A stretch of DNA of 35,934 nt, taken from contig JAGMBW010000137.1 of the NCBI GenBank assembly GCA_023129535.1, positions 1-35,934 on the forward strand, in the 5' to 3' direction. Origin of the DNA: Desulfobacterales bacterium. Lineage in GTDB: Bacteria; Desulfobacterota; Desulfobacteria; Desulfobacterales; C00003060. Shown one piece after another: positions 15,966 through 25,099 of the stretch. Positions within the stretch are counted from its first letter, which is position 1. Each line of letters starts with the position of its first letter. Under the pieces are notes generated by a model, which was not told the origin of the DNA, did no database searches, and worked only from the letters and a program-made list of their open reading frames with translations. The position numbers were made by a program, and so were the translations under genes.

Positions 15966-18639
15966 TAAAGCTGAAGCAATGATCAAGCCTATAGAGGATG
16001 CATTTTGTTCTATAGGTTATAAACGCAGTCTAATAAGGAAGGACTACGCTTACACAGATTTTTTCGCTCGGGAGGCGTCCATCAGAACGATCGATATTGC
16101 CATTTTTGGACAAGAGCCGACGGACTTCCGCTCTGCATGCTTCGGAGTGAAATTTTTTGACGATTCTTCTACTGCAGAGCTTGTTGTAAACGAGCTACGT
16201 GCCTTCGGTGCCCCACAGTTATTCATTGTAAGAAACGCAAGGTCTGAGCGCTGGCGTAACACACAAAAGAGGCCCATTTTTCGAGAGGAACTAAGAACCG
16301 ATACTTTGCCAAAGATTATCCGGGCCCGTAGGAAAGATTGGAATCCCGAAAGAATAATTAGGCAAAAATCAGGTTTCCCGGAGCCAGAGGCAACACAGTT
16401 GGATTTCATTGATGTCGGATTATTGCCGGCATTGGAACATGAAGCTTCTGCAAAAATAGATTCTCTAATCCGCCGTGTCCTTTATCGTGTCGAGCAAGAA
16501 TTAAAACGAAACAAAATACCCTTTGATGCCCCCACTATTTTCAATATTGTTTTCCGGTTATTGACGGCAAAACTTCTAAAAGACAGGGACATTAAAACGG
16601 AACCTGGTATTGATTTGTCACAGCCGTTGGCATCTTTGATTGCCGCGTCGCAATATTATGGCTACCAAATTGGGAATAAAATCAAAACCCTGCCAAAAGA
16701 ATTACTGGAAGGTATTTCAAAAGAGATCAGAGATTCCTTTTCGCTTTGTAATTTGTCTGTTGATACGCTTGCCTATGTTTACGAAAACACGTTTGTTTCT
16801 GGAAAAACTCGTAAAGAGTTGGGAATTCACAGCACCCCGTCCTACATAGCCGAATATGTTCTTTCACTAATGCCAATAGAGGATCTACCAAGGTCGAAAT
16901 GGAATGTTTTGGATCCTATGTGCGGACATGGTATCTTTTTGATAGCCGCTATGCGGCGCATGCGTAATTTACTCCCATCGGATTGGGGCCTCACACGTAG
17001 ACATAGATTCTTCATGGAAAGACTCCACGGTATCGAAATTGATCATTTTTCCATAGAAGTAGCACGCATGTGTTTAATGCTGGCAGATTTTCCTGAGTCC
17101 AATAGCTGGGATCTCCGGCGCGCAGATGTGTTTGACAAAAACATTCTTGAGTCCAGTGTGGCAAACGCTACAATAATTGTGGGGAACCCGCCCTTTGAAA
17201 CGATGAAAGAAAATGGACCTGAGATTCCTAAACCGGTTCATCTTCTCAAAAGAATTCTGCCGTCTCTGACTGAAGGTGGCCTTATCGGTGTGGTTCTGCC
17301 TCGTTCGTTTTTGGATGGAATCGATTACCAGGCTGAGAGGTCTGTTTTCTTGCAAGATTTTCATGTGCTTTGCCTCACCTCATTACCGGATAGGGTTTTT
17401 CTCCACTCTGATGCAGAAACCGTGATTGTTGTTGCGAGGAAGCAGAAAAGCAAAATTAAGAAATACACCATCTATCGTGAGGTAAAAGGTCACCATAAAG
17501 AAAGATTTCGAACCCGTTATAATGTGACATGGGAGGATAAGATCCCGCAGGCTTACTTTTCAGACCAACAGGACGGCAGGCTGGTTTTGCCCATGCTGCG
17601 GGAAATATGGGAAAGGTTAGACAGCCTGCCCCGTCTTGGAGATATTGCCGAAATCAAGAAAGGCGTTGAATATGAGCCAAAGGAAGTGAAAGGTAAACTT
17701 CATGAAATAGTTCAATCGAAACCATTTTCCAGGTCAAAGCCTGGGATCTATAATGTAACGGATGGTTTCAAATCATTCGTGGCAGATGATACAGTTTACA
17801 TGTCAACCGATAGAAAGTTGAGGAGAAAAAGGGCGATGGGGGCATGGGAGTTGGATTGGGACAGCCCGAAAGTAATCATCCCGACTTCTCGAACCTCTAG
17901 AGGCCCTTGGTGCTATGCTGCTGCCATTGACACAGAAAAGCGATTACTTCGCCGAAGTTTTTGTGCAGTTTGGCCCAAAAATGATAATGTGGAGGTCGAA
18001 TTGCTGGCGGCTCTACTTAATTCCCCCTTAGCTCAGGCTTTTGTTCATACACATACTTCTAAGAGAAATATACCTGCACGTATTTATGAATCTATACCAG
18101 TCCCACAGAGTTTGGGTGAAGCTGGTCAAATCATTGTGCCTCTCGTAAGTGAATATTTGCGGTGTCGTTCAACAGATCTGAAGAAGGCAAAAGAGATCCT
18201 CCTTCAAATCGATGCTGAAATACTCAAGCTGTATAAACTTCCTCCTCGCCAGGAACGACAGGTGCTCGATATTTTCTGGGGGGATACGCGGCGACGAGTG
18301 CCATTTGGTTTCACTGGTTACATTCCGCCAGATCAGACGTCTTTAAGGGAAGAGCAGCTATCTCCTGAGATGATCAGCTTGTACTCCTCCAAGGAGATAT
18401 TGCGGTTCTTACCTATAGCTCTTGATATCCTTCACGACTGCTTTGCTTCAATTCTAGAATTGCATGTGCTCCCGGAACAAGATCCCGAGACAGGGGAGAA
18501 ATGGATCTTGATTGATATTGCCGTTGAGGGGGATATAGCCGAGGTATTAGACAGTTATGATAATTATGCTGAACAATGGGTATCCTCGGCACCGTGGTTG
18601 GTACGTGAGAACATCAGGCTCTCTTATGACATTGTTTAA
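15952..18639 (+). CDS. N6-adenine DNA methyltransferase, Eco57I/type IIG-like architecture
   Basis: VLDPMCGHGIFLIAAMRRM (SAM motif I), IIVGNPPFETMKE (NPPF), HSTPSYIAEYVLSLM, downstream region resembling a target-recognition domain (LGDIAEIKKGVEYEPKEVKG..., ALLNSPLAQAFVHTH). Confidence 0.88.
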   Translation: MNKSNKAEAMIKPIEDAFCSIGYKRSLIRKDYAYTDFFAREASIRTIDIAIFGQEPTDFRSACFGVKFFDDSSTAELVVNELRAFGAPQLFIVRNARSERWRNTQKRPIFREELRTDTLPKIIRARRKDWNPERIIRQKSGFPEPEATQLDFIDVGLLPALEHEASAKIDSLIRRVLYRVEQELKRNKIPFDAPTIFNIVFRLLTAKLLKDRDIKTEPGIDLSQPLASLIAASQYYGYQIGNKIKTLPKELLEGISKEIRDSFSLCNLSVDTLAYVYENTFVSGKTRKELGIHSTPSYIAEYVLSLMPIEDLPRSKWNVLDPMCGHGIFLIAAMRRMRNLLPSDWGLTRRHRFFMERLHGIEIDHFSIEVARMCLMLADFPESNSWDLRRADVFDKNILESSVANATIIVGNPPFETMKENGPEIPKPVHLLKRILPSLTEGGLIGVVLPRSFLDGIDYQAERSVFLQDFHVLCLTSLPDRVFLHSDAETVIVVARKQKSKIKKYTIYREVKGHHKERFRTRYNVTWEDKIPQAYFSDQQDGRLVLPMLREIWERLDSLPRLGDIAEIKKGVEYEPKEVKGKLHEIVQSKPFSRSKPGIYNVTDGFKSFVADDTVYMSTDRKLRRKRAMGAWELDWDSPKVIIPTSRTSRGPWCYAAAIDTEKRLLRRSFCAVWPKNDNVEVELLAALLNSPLAQAFVHTHTSKRNIPARIYESIPVPQSLGEAGQIIVPLVSEYLRCRSTDLKKAKEILLQIDAEILKLYKLPPRQERQVLDIFWGDTRRRVPFGFTGYIPPDQTSLREEQLSPEMISLYSSKEILRFLPIALDILHDCFASILELHVLPEQDPETGEKWILIDIAVEGDIAEVLDSYDNYAEQWVSSAPWLVRENIRLSYDIV

Positions 18640-18642
18640 GCT

Positions 18643-19104
18643 ATGAAGCCACGCGAGTTTGAATACCTCGCCGCAAGACTTGCCGAGCGTGGTACCCATC
18701 CATCCGAATTTCGCACTGCAATAAGTCGTGCTTACTACGCTGTTTACAATGTAGGTGTCGAGTTGCTCAGGGAAATGGGCGTTACTCCAACTGAAGGTCC
18801 AGGTGGCCATGGAGATGTACGCCGTTATTTTAACTACAGCGGCAACAGTGACGTTAAAAAGGTAGCGAGCCAAATGGCTGATCTCGCTGCCAGTAGGGTA
18901 CATGCAGACTACCATTTGGATAGGAACGATGTGGAGAACAAGAAGAAAGCCAAAGCTCTTGTCCACCAGGCAACCAGGATGATTGAAACTTTGACCAAGT
19001 GTTGTACCGGGCAAAGGCGTGACCAGATTATTAAATCGATACAAGAGTTAGATCGAAAAGTTAAAAGGGCAGGGAACGATGCACGAAAGGAGAATCACAC
19101 TTAA
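18643..19104 (+). CDS. HEPN domain-like protein
   Basis: MKPREFEYLAARLAERGTHPSEFRTAISRAYYAVYNVGVELLREMG...RVHADYHLDRNDVENKKKAKALVHQATRMIETL; starts 3 bp after the methylase ORF. Confidence 0.7.
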   Translation: MKPREFEYLAARLAERGTHPSEFRTAISRAYYAVYNVGVELLREMGVTPTEGPGGHGDVRRYFNYSGNSDVKKVASQMADLAASRVHADYHLDRNDVENKKKAKALVHQATRMIETLTKCCTGQRRDQIIKSIQELDRKVKRAGNDARKENHT

Positions 19105-19348
19105 TACGTTGATCGGATACGTACGATTTAGCCCTCCATTTCGGAATAACTAAGAAATGCCAAGAAACAATCTCTGGGCATGGCAAAAATTGCGCGAGTA
19201 GTGGCTTCAGGCCTTCATCATCAGACTGGCCCTATCCCAACCTCATAAACCTTCAGCACCTCATCGCCATACGGGAAAATCCGGGATGTACCTGAAATCT
19301 TAGCATTTTGCTCCTTTCAAGAGCCTCCTCTGCCACTTGTCGAAAATC

Positions 19349-19487
19349 AGGAGGCCTGAGGCGATTTTTCTGGATATGCGCCCTGTGCTTGGCATCGCCA
19401 TATTTTCCAAATCTGCCGCCCATAAACACTTCCTTGAAGATCTCGCATCAGAGTTATTCAACAAATTCAACAACGTCCCCAAGGTTT
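19349..19487. repeat. Direct repeat, right copy
   Basis: See 15482-15616; same orientation, with small indels. Confidence 0.9.
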
Positions 19488-19620
19488 CACATCTTGCCGT
19501 CCACGCCAATCGGAACCGTGAATTTGCCACTTTCATTGAGACTTGACTCGGTTATTGACTTGAGCGAGTACCAGTTTGTGCGTCGATACCTGCGCGACAT
19601 GGCTTCTATCCGTGGTAGGA

Positions 19621-20550
19621 CTATGCGTTCCAAAATTTCGGTTGCATTATTTCCAGGATATTCTCGGGAACAATTTCATTCGTCTTGATATTCCCGGCCA
19701 AATCAGTCAATTTTCTCCGGAGCCTTTCAACGTAGGGCCCTTTGGGTGCTGCCACAAACTTAAGATCATTAAAACATTCAGCCAACACTCCGAAGAAAAC
19801 AACAAAAGGATCTTCTAAATCGCCAACAGCATATTCATTAGGATTATCCATGTTGGCGGCATCGTAATAAATCAGTGTTTTAACCGGGTGCAACATAAGC
19901 TGGATGAGCAAAATCAGCGCGTGGCAGACAGCGGCTATGCTGCGATGTTTGGGGCTGATCTCTTCGGCAATATAGCTCTCACTGGCGTCAAAAGCCTTAA
20001 TACCGACATTGGACGACGCTCTGATCCGTATACCGATCAAGGTATTGGAGCCCGTCAGTTTCCATGAAACTGTTACTGTTATCTGATCCAGGTGATCCTG
20101 CCCGCCAAAGTGGTTACGAATTCGCCGCCGCTTGGTATGCAGTTTCTTAAGCTTGGATGGAGAAGAAGGCAGCAACAAATGGCGGATTTCGGTTTTGGGC
20201 TCGTGGTAACTATTCTTTATGACATGATCGGTTTTCGTGAGAACGACATCAGGTATAATGCGGATGCCTGGAAGCGGCTTGCCTGTAATCTTCTTTTCCT
20301 CGATGTAATAACTCCTGAGTCCTTTGGATAAAACCTTGTTGTGAAAAGGCCGGTCTGTGGTTAGGAATATGGTGGCATTATTTAGGAGATGATGCAGAAT
20401 CTGTCCGTCCGGCATACCCGGATGTTCTTGTCGAACATATAGCTGGTCTAAAGTCCAAAAACCTTTTTTTCTGGCGAAGGCCTCAAATCGCTTCATTTTT
20501 GAAATTGACACAGACTCGTCGATAACAATTCTTTCTACAGTTTTTTTCAT
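19621..20550 (-). CDS. PIN-like (DUF5615-like) N-terminal domain fused to an unidentified C-terminal domain
   Basis: IVIDESVSISKMKRFEAFARKKG...DGQILHHLLNNATIFLTTDRPFHNKVLSKGLRSYYI; C-terminal LIGIRIRASSNVGIKAFDAS...CHALILLIQLMLHPVKTLIYYDAANM. Confidence 0.6.
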   Translation of the reverse strand: MKKTVERIVIDESVSISKMKRFEAFARKKGFWTLDQLYVRQEHPGMPDGQILHHLLNNATIFLTTDRPFHNKVLSKGLRSYYIEEKKITGKPLPGIRIIPDVVLTKTDHVIKNSYHEPKTEIRHLLLPSSPSKLKKLHTKRRRIRNHFGGQDHLDQITVTVSWKLTGSNTLIGIRIRASSNVGIKAFDASESYIAEEISPKHRSIAAVCHALILLIQLMLHPVKTLIYYDAANMDNPNEYAVGDLEDPFVVFFGVLAECFNDLKFVAAPKGPYVERLRRKLTDLAGNIKTNEIVPENILEIMQPKFWNA

Positions 20551-20646
20551 AGTGAAAATCTAAGCGCATCATTAAGGATTTTTGTTTCATTTTAACCCAA
20601 CATTCCATTGTTCCAATAGCGGAGCTAAGAGTTCAACCACGGGGAA

Positions 20647-20766
20647 TCAAAACTGGTCGAACAAATGAAGCTGTTTGTCATGCTCCTTCTTCTTCTGCCG
20701 ATTGCAAAACGCCTGCACCAACTCCTTAATGTCCTGTATTCTCTCAGTTTTTTCAATCTTTGTCAT
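20647..20766 (-). CDS. Very small ORF or N-terminal gene remnant
   Basis: MTKIEKTERIQDIKELVQAFCNRQKKKEHDKQLHLFDQF* (39 aa), below the ORF-track cutoff. Confidence 0.3.
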   Translation of the reverse strand: MTKIEKTERIQDIKELVQAFCNRQKKKEHDKQLHLFDQF

Positions 20767-20781
20767 GGCGCTTCGTCCTTA

Positions 20782-21537
20782 TCAGTCTGAAGTCTGTTTT
20801 ACCCATCTCTTCCTAACCCTTTTTTCAAAAGTTTCGGCGGATTCTGGCGCACGACCTGCTACAATCTTTTCAAAATCACCAATAAAACTGTATTTTCTGG
20901 AATGATCTTTACGCACACGATCAACAAGGGATACCCACACCTGCTCATGACCTGCCTTCTTATAGAGCTTTCCGGCCTTCCTAAAATGTTCAAGTGCGTA
21001 CCAGTAATATTTACTCTTTCTTTTCTTAAGTATGCGCATCCCCATGGTGCCATAAATCTTTGCCGCTGCCCGGCAGTGTTTTTTTGCGAGTCCCTTGGCC
21101 GCCTTTTCCGTTATATAGTGGCTGATTTGCTCAAGTTTATCGTATTCCACGGAAACAATACGTTCGGAAAGCATGTCCCATTGTTTGGTCTTGCTACAAA
21201 TCTCAATAAATGCGGACAATGAGGTCTTTTTCGTTTTCAGCAGAGCTTTTTCGTGCCATTCTTTGAAATCCTGTTTGGAGATGTATTTCATCAATTCATC
21301 ATAGCCATACACTGAAGGATATTTTTTGAATTCAGACCAGGCACTTTTAAAAGCATCTTCTCTCCGTCCCAGTTTATCGAGTAATTCCTGTATCATGCTC
21401 GTCAACCCATAACTGGATTGATTGCCCCATTCGCGTTTCTTTTCGAGGGCCAGTCCTTTTTCAACCCAAGCCAGCGCATCAGCAAAGCGCTTTTTTTCTT
21501 TGTACAACGAGGCGGGCGGGCGGGATGAGGCGGACAT
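20782..21537 (-). CDS. Helical/TPR-like repeat protein, C-terminal half (in frame with 21538..22185 across a TAG)
   Basis: KEKKRFADALAWVEKGLALEKK..., HFRKAGKLYKKAG helical repeats; the upstream codon is TAG in the same frame. Confidence 0.6.
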   Translation of the reverse strand: MSASSRPPASLYKEKKRFADALAWVEKGLALEKKREWGNQSSYGLTSMIQELLDKLGRREDAFKSAWSEFKKYPSVYGYDELMKYISKQDFKEWHEKALLKTKKTSLSAFIEICSKTKQWDMLSERIVSVEYDKLEQISHYITEKAAKGLAKKHCRAAAKIYGTMGMRILKKRKSKYYWYALEHFRKAGKLYKKAGHEQVWVSLVDRVRKDHSRKYSFIGDFEKIVAGRAPESAETFEKRVRKRWVKQTSD

Positions 21538-22185
21538 CTAAAACTTGACACATTCCGGCTCAAGTTTCTGTCCCTGCCTTATCGTCTGAACAATTTTTGC
21601 TTTGTCAGAGCCGGGTGCAATCTGTTGCTCCAATTCGTATAACGCATCAAAACCATCAGGCACCGTATCATAGTAGAAAGCCAGGACCAATTCTTCAAAA
21701 CTACTCATGTCATGCTCTTCTTTGCATGCTTTCAAATAATAGTGAATCAGATCGGTCAGAATACTTCTAAACTCATGGAAAAAGCCAAGATCATTTAGGA
21801 GACCTATGTCAGTCGGTCTCCTTTCTAACCCGAATATCAGCAGTCTTCTCAAATGTTCATTGCCCCTCTTGAAATACTTTCTGATAAGTGGATAATTTGG
21901 AGTGGCTGACTCTTTCTCGGCCAGATATGTATCCAGCACTTGATCTGAAAGCTTCGCTGCCCCCTCAAAATATGCTACAAGAAGTTCCTGATTAAGATTC
22001 TCCGGCTTAGCTATATTCTCCTCAACCTCCTCTTCGCCAGATTCATCATCTACCCATTGAAAACCCAATTCTTCAAGTTTACTTGCCCAATTCTTGGGGT
22101 TTTGCTTTATCGTTTTGGAAACTTGCTCGAAGACCAATTCATGCCTTAATTTTTCAAAATCGTCATCAGACATGCTCCTACCCAC
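21538..22185 (-). CDS. Helical-repeat protein, N-terminal half
   Basis: MSDDDFEKLRHELVFEQVSKTIKQNPKNWASKLEELGFQW...; ends ...EPECVKF-TAG followed directly by ATG in frame. Confidence 0.6.
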   Translation of the reverse strand: MGRSMSDDDFEKLRHELVFEQVSKTIKQNPKNWASKLEELGFQWVDDESGEEEVEENIAKPENLNQELLVAYFEGAAKLSDQVLDTYLAEKESATPNYPLIRKYFKRGNEHLRRLLIFGLERRPTDIGLLNDLGFFHEFRSILTDLIHYYLKACKEEHDMSSFEELVLAFYYDTVPDGFDALYELEQQIAPGSDKAKIVQTIRQGQKLEPECVKF

Positions 22186-22204
22186 TAATCACACAAATAA
22201 TGAC

Positions 22205-22408
22205 TCAGGGTCTGGGTTCTCTCAGCTCCATTGCTGCGGTTGTTATCTCAAACTGTTCGCCGGGGATCTCTTTGATATGGCCTTGTTCCCAGACGACAAC
22301 CGGAGTGTCGGTTTGTCTGGCCCGTTGGATTACTTTCTTTGCGGCCAGTCGGAAAGCCGCGTCGGCTTTCGATGACAATCCCGCACGTTGCTCTTTCTCT
22401 TCGTTCAT
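22205..22408 (-). CDS. Small antitoxin-like protein adjacent to the zeta toxin remnant
   Basis: MNEEKEQRAGLSSKADAAFRLAAKKVIQRARQTDTPVVVWEQGHIKEIPGEQFE (internal Met of ORF 22205..22444). Confidence 0.55.
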   Translation of the reverse strand: MNEEKEQRAGLSSKADAAFRLAAKKVIQRARQTDTPVVVWEQGHIKEIPGEQFEITTAAMELREPRP

Positions 22409-22440
22409 GGGTCTATGCCTCCACACTTCGTTTGATTTGT

Positions 22441-22755
22441 TCAAAGAGGCCGGAATAAAACAGTCGGAGTTCGCCGTAGGCGGACGTAGCTCCGTCCGGA
22501 CAGGGTTGTTTCAAAACCGAAGTCCTGTTTTGCACCGGTTAGTTCCGTGATTCGAGTCAAAAGCAACCGCCCTGCTCGCAGGTTTTGCGTCTCCGGGGCA
22601 AAGGGCGACAATCCGGCAGCGATCAGATCTGCGTTCAAGAACTCGCGGCAATTCACGAAGTCGGGCAAGAATTCAGCGGAAAAAGTGGTTTTCCCGGCAC
22701 CGTTTGGCCCGGCTATCACGTAAACCGTGGGTGATTGAACGCTGCTAGTGTTCAT
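22441..22755 (-). pseudogene. Zeta toxin family kinase, truncated
   Basis: VYVIAGPNGAGKTTFSAEFLPDFVNCREFLNADLIAAGLSPFAPE...DFGFETTLSGRSYVRL is intact, but the remainder expected for this family is missing after about 90 aa. Confidence 0.78.
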
Positions 22756-22798
22756 GCTTCATTCCATTCAAGAATTTCTCATTTGTCTCATTCGTGGT

Positions 22799-23040
22799 TC
22801 ACTCTGCCTTCTTCCCGGTGACCTTCTTCGCTTCCGCCAAGAGATCGCCAAACTTACCGTAGTTGACCTTCACGCCGTCGTCAAGGTCAAGGCTGATCCG
22901 CTGGTCGGCGTAATGGCGCAGCTTTTCGTCGAAACTCATTGTCCAAGGGGTCGCTCTTCGGTTTTGCAGGTTTCAGTTTGAAGCTCCATGGCTCCGCTAC
23001 AACGATCAATTCCTCCATCCTCGACTTTCTTGCCATCATG
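22799..23040 (-). pseudogene. C-terminal remnant of an adenine-specific DNA methyltransferase (Eco57I/PglX-like), frameshifted
   Basis: MMARKSRMEELIVVAEPWSFKLKPAKPKSDPLDNEF (frame 1), then DEKLRHYADQRISLDLDDGVKVNYGKFGDLLAEAKKVTGKKAE* (frame 2), joined at about 22938. Confidence 0.65.
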
Positions 23041-23133
23041 AACCGGTTCTAAAAGGATTACTTAGAAACTGTAAAACTAAAGAGCATCCCCAAACTTTCT
23101 TCGCATCATTTCAGCGTATGGGGAGTTATTGAA

Positions 23134-23502
23134 TTATTTAAGGACGTCCCGCATATCTATGACCAAAAGAAACCACCTGTCGTAGTTTGATAACTGTTGT
23201 ATGTGTCCCAGGACTTGGTCTTCTTCAACAGCACCTTTCTTTATCTTGGTTTCTATTCCAATACAGGAAGAAAAATCCTCTGTGTAAATGTAACCGTCTG
23301 GAATGGAATCTCTTTCCTTGACGATTGTAGGAGCCGTCTGGGACAACAAATTGATTTGTCTGGACGTCAGTTTGAGCTTGTACTTTTTCAGAATGGAGTT
23401 TAGCAAGCCTCTGTTGTTATTCAGAAATAGTAATAAGGAGTTCGTAATGTGGTTCTCTTTTTGTTCATACTGATCAAAGATATTCCTCAGTTTTCGGCGC
23501 AT
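23134..23502 (-). CDS. PD-(D/E)XK nuclease family protein, probably truncated
   Basis: SIPDGYIYTEDFSSCIGIETKIKKGAVEEDQVLGHIQQL fits D...ExK; only 122 aa. Confidence 0.6.
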   Translation of the reverse strand: MRRKLRNIFDQYEQKENHITNSLLLFLNNNRGLLNSILKKYKLKLTSRQINLLSQTAPTIVKERDSIPDGYIYTEDFSSCIGIETKIKKGAVEEDQVLGHIQQLSNYDRWFLLVIDMRDVLK

Positions 23503-23711
23503 AATGTATACTCTCAGTAATGTTTGAGCCCCACTCCAAAATGCTAAATTTGCTTAGAAGGCCTCATTGTGGAGTTTGGAACATCAGCGGCGTTAGGACA
23601 TTCGTGCCTGGGCCACTGTTCCTAACCAACTATTCTTTCCTATTTGATGCATAAACGTGCGTAAATGGGACCACGTTTCAGATGTGGCCAATTCCCACGA
23701 ACGCCTCTTAT

Positions 23712-24209
23712 TCAGTGTACAAGGTTGAGCATAGCATTTCTGTTATGAACAGTATCCTCGTAGTAGGCCAACATTTTCTTGAATTTATTGTACAGGATAT
23801 CAAAATCAGATTCTATCCAGCCACCAGGGGGATAGATTGGTATTGAGTTCATAACATCGGGATCGAATTGTGAAAGCAAATCATCCTTGGTGATTTTACA
23901 TATAGCAGAACACACTTCATCGACTTCATTTGGCATTAGATACATACAAATATCGACTCCCCAATCTTCCTCAAACAAGAGGTGCTTTCCGAATATAGCA
24001 TATGACTCTGGAGGCTCACCACCCAGGTGGTCCCCTGTTATTAGGAAGTTGAGGCCATACAAGCTCCTACCCAAATACAAGCCTTCATCGATCATAACCT
24101 TTGGGTCCTCATCCTCATAGAAAATCCATTGGTCAATAAGTTCGTGGTCCTCTTGTATTCTCTTTAGTTGGGACAATGTAACTTGATGCAAGGTTGCTAC
24201 TATTCCCAT
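23712..24209 (-). CDS. DUF1877-like (YfbM-like) protein
   Basis: MGIVATLHQVTLSQLKRIQED..., LYLGRSLYGLNFLITGDHLGGEPP, YYEDTVHNRNAMLNLVH. Confidence 0.65.
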   Translation of the reverse strand: MGIVATLHQVTLSQLKRIQEDHELIDQWIFYEDEDPKVMIDEGLYLGRSLYGLNFLITGDHLGGEPPESYAIFGKHLLFEEDWGVDICMYLMPNEVDEVCSAICKITKDDLLSQFDPDVMNSIPIYPPGGWIESDFDILYNKFKKMLAYYEDTVHNRNAMLNLVH

Positions 24210-24229
24210 ATCTGAATCATGCCTTTATC

Positions 24230-24991
24230 TTATGCCTGGAAGATGTTTGCTACAATGTGTTGTACCATGTCGGCAATTAAGTTCTTAATGTCATCAAAAG
24301 TTTCAGATTTCTCGCCTGTTGCCTCATCCATGTATAGTTTCCGGTTGATTTCGAGCATTAGCGAGAAGACTCGTTTGTCTTTTTCCAAAAACTTGAGCGG
24401 GACATACGTTCCTTCGAATGGTTTGTTTTGAGCTGTCCTTAGATTGTGTTCCCTGAAAAAAGTTTCCGCTAATTCAATCAAGTTTTTCGGTGTGTGGAAG
24501 GAATCAGTGCCTAAACAAATATCAGGGCGATTGGGATCCTGGTTCAGCTCATATGGTAAAGGCTTTGAGGGAAAACTATGACAATCGAGAATTAGGGCTC
24601 GCCCATATGTTGCCAGTTCATCTCGCGTAGCCTCATTAAGACGATTGTGGTGGGGGTTGTAATAAGCATCTATCAATCTAGCTCTTTCAGATTCTGACGG
24701 TGGATGCCTGAGTAATTTTCCTGATGAAGTCCTTGTGTATATTACACCCATTCCTACCTCTGACATCTTTTCTTCTGTATCTTCCAGAAATCGTTCAGGA
24801 TCGACAATCAACCGTGAAACAGGAAAAGAAATGACAGAATCTTCTTCATTAGCATGGCGGGCGAACAGTTCGTCAGTATGCGCGTCTGTCATCAAGGTCA
24901 ACTCATGGTTCAATTCTTCCTCGTTCAAGAGAATTGCTGTTCGCAAATCAGAAGGAATTATCCTTGATGCATGTGGTATGTGAAATATCAT
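24230..24991 (-). CDS. N-formylglutamate amidohydrolase family protein
   Basis: MIFHIPHASRIIPSDLR, LTLMTDAHTDELFA, VSRLIVDPERFLEDTEEKM, GRALILDCHSFPSKPLPYE. Confidence 0.88.
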   Translation of the reverse strand: MIFHIPHASRIIPSDLRTAILLNEEELNHELTLMTDAHTDELFARHANEEDSVISFPVSRLIVDPERFLEDTEEKMSEVGMGVIYTRTSSGKLLRHPPSESERARLIDAYYNPHHNRLNEATRDELATYGRALILDCHSFPSKPLPYELNQDPNRPDICLGTDSFHTPKNLIELAETFFREHNLRTAQNKPFEGTYVPLKFLEKDKRVFSLMLEINRKLYMDEATGEKSETFDDIKNLIADMVQHIVANIFQA

Positions 24992-25099
24992 GTTCTACAT
25001 ACTCAGTGGCGGGGGTACGCCATACGCTGCATGCAGTGACAGGAAGCGGGGTCTTGGCATTCGGTTTGCGGCACGAGTCATATCTTAACCCCCCTTTTC

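Noticed and set aside
20782-22185. Pyrrolysine decoding of the in-frame TAG
   Set aside because: No pyl genes in the window and no homologue evidence; kept only as one option in the finding.
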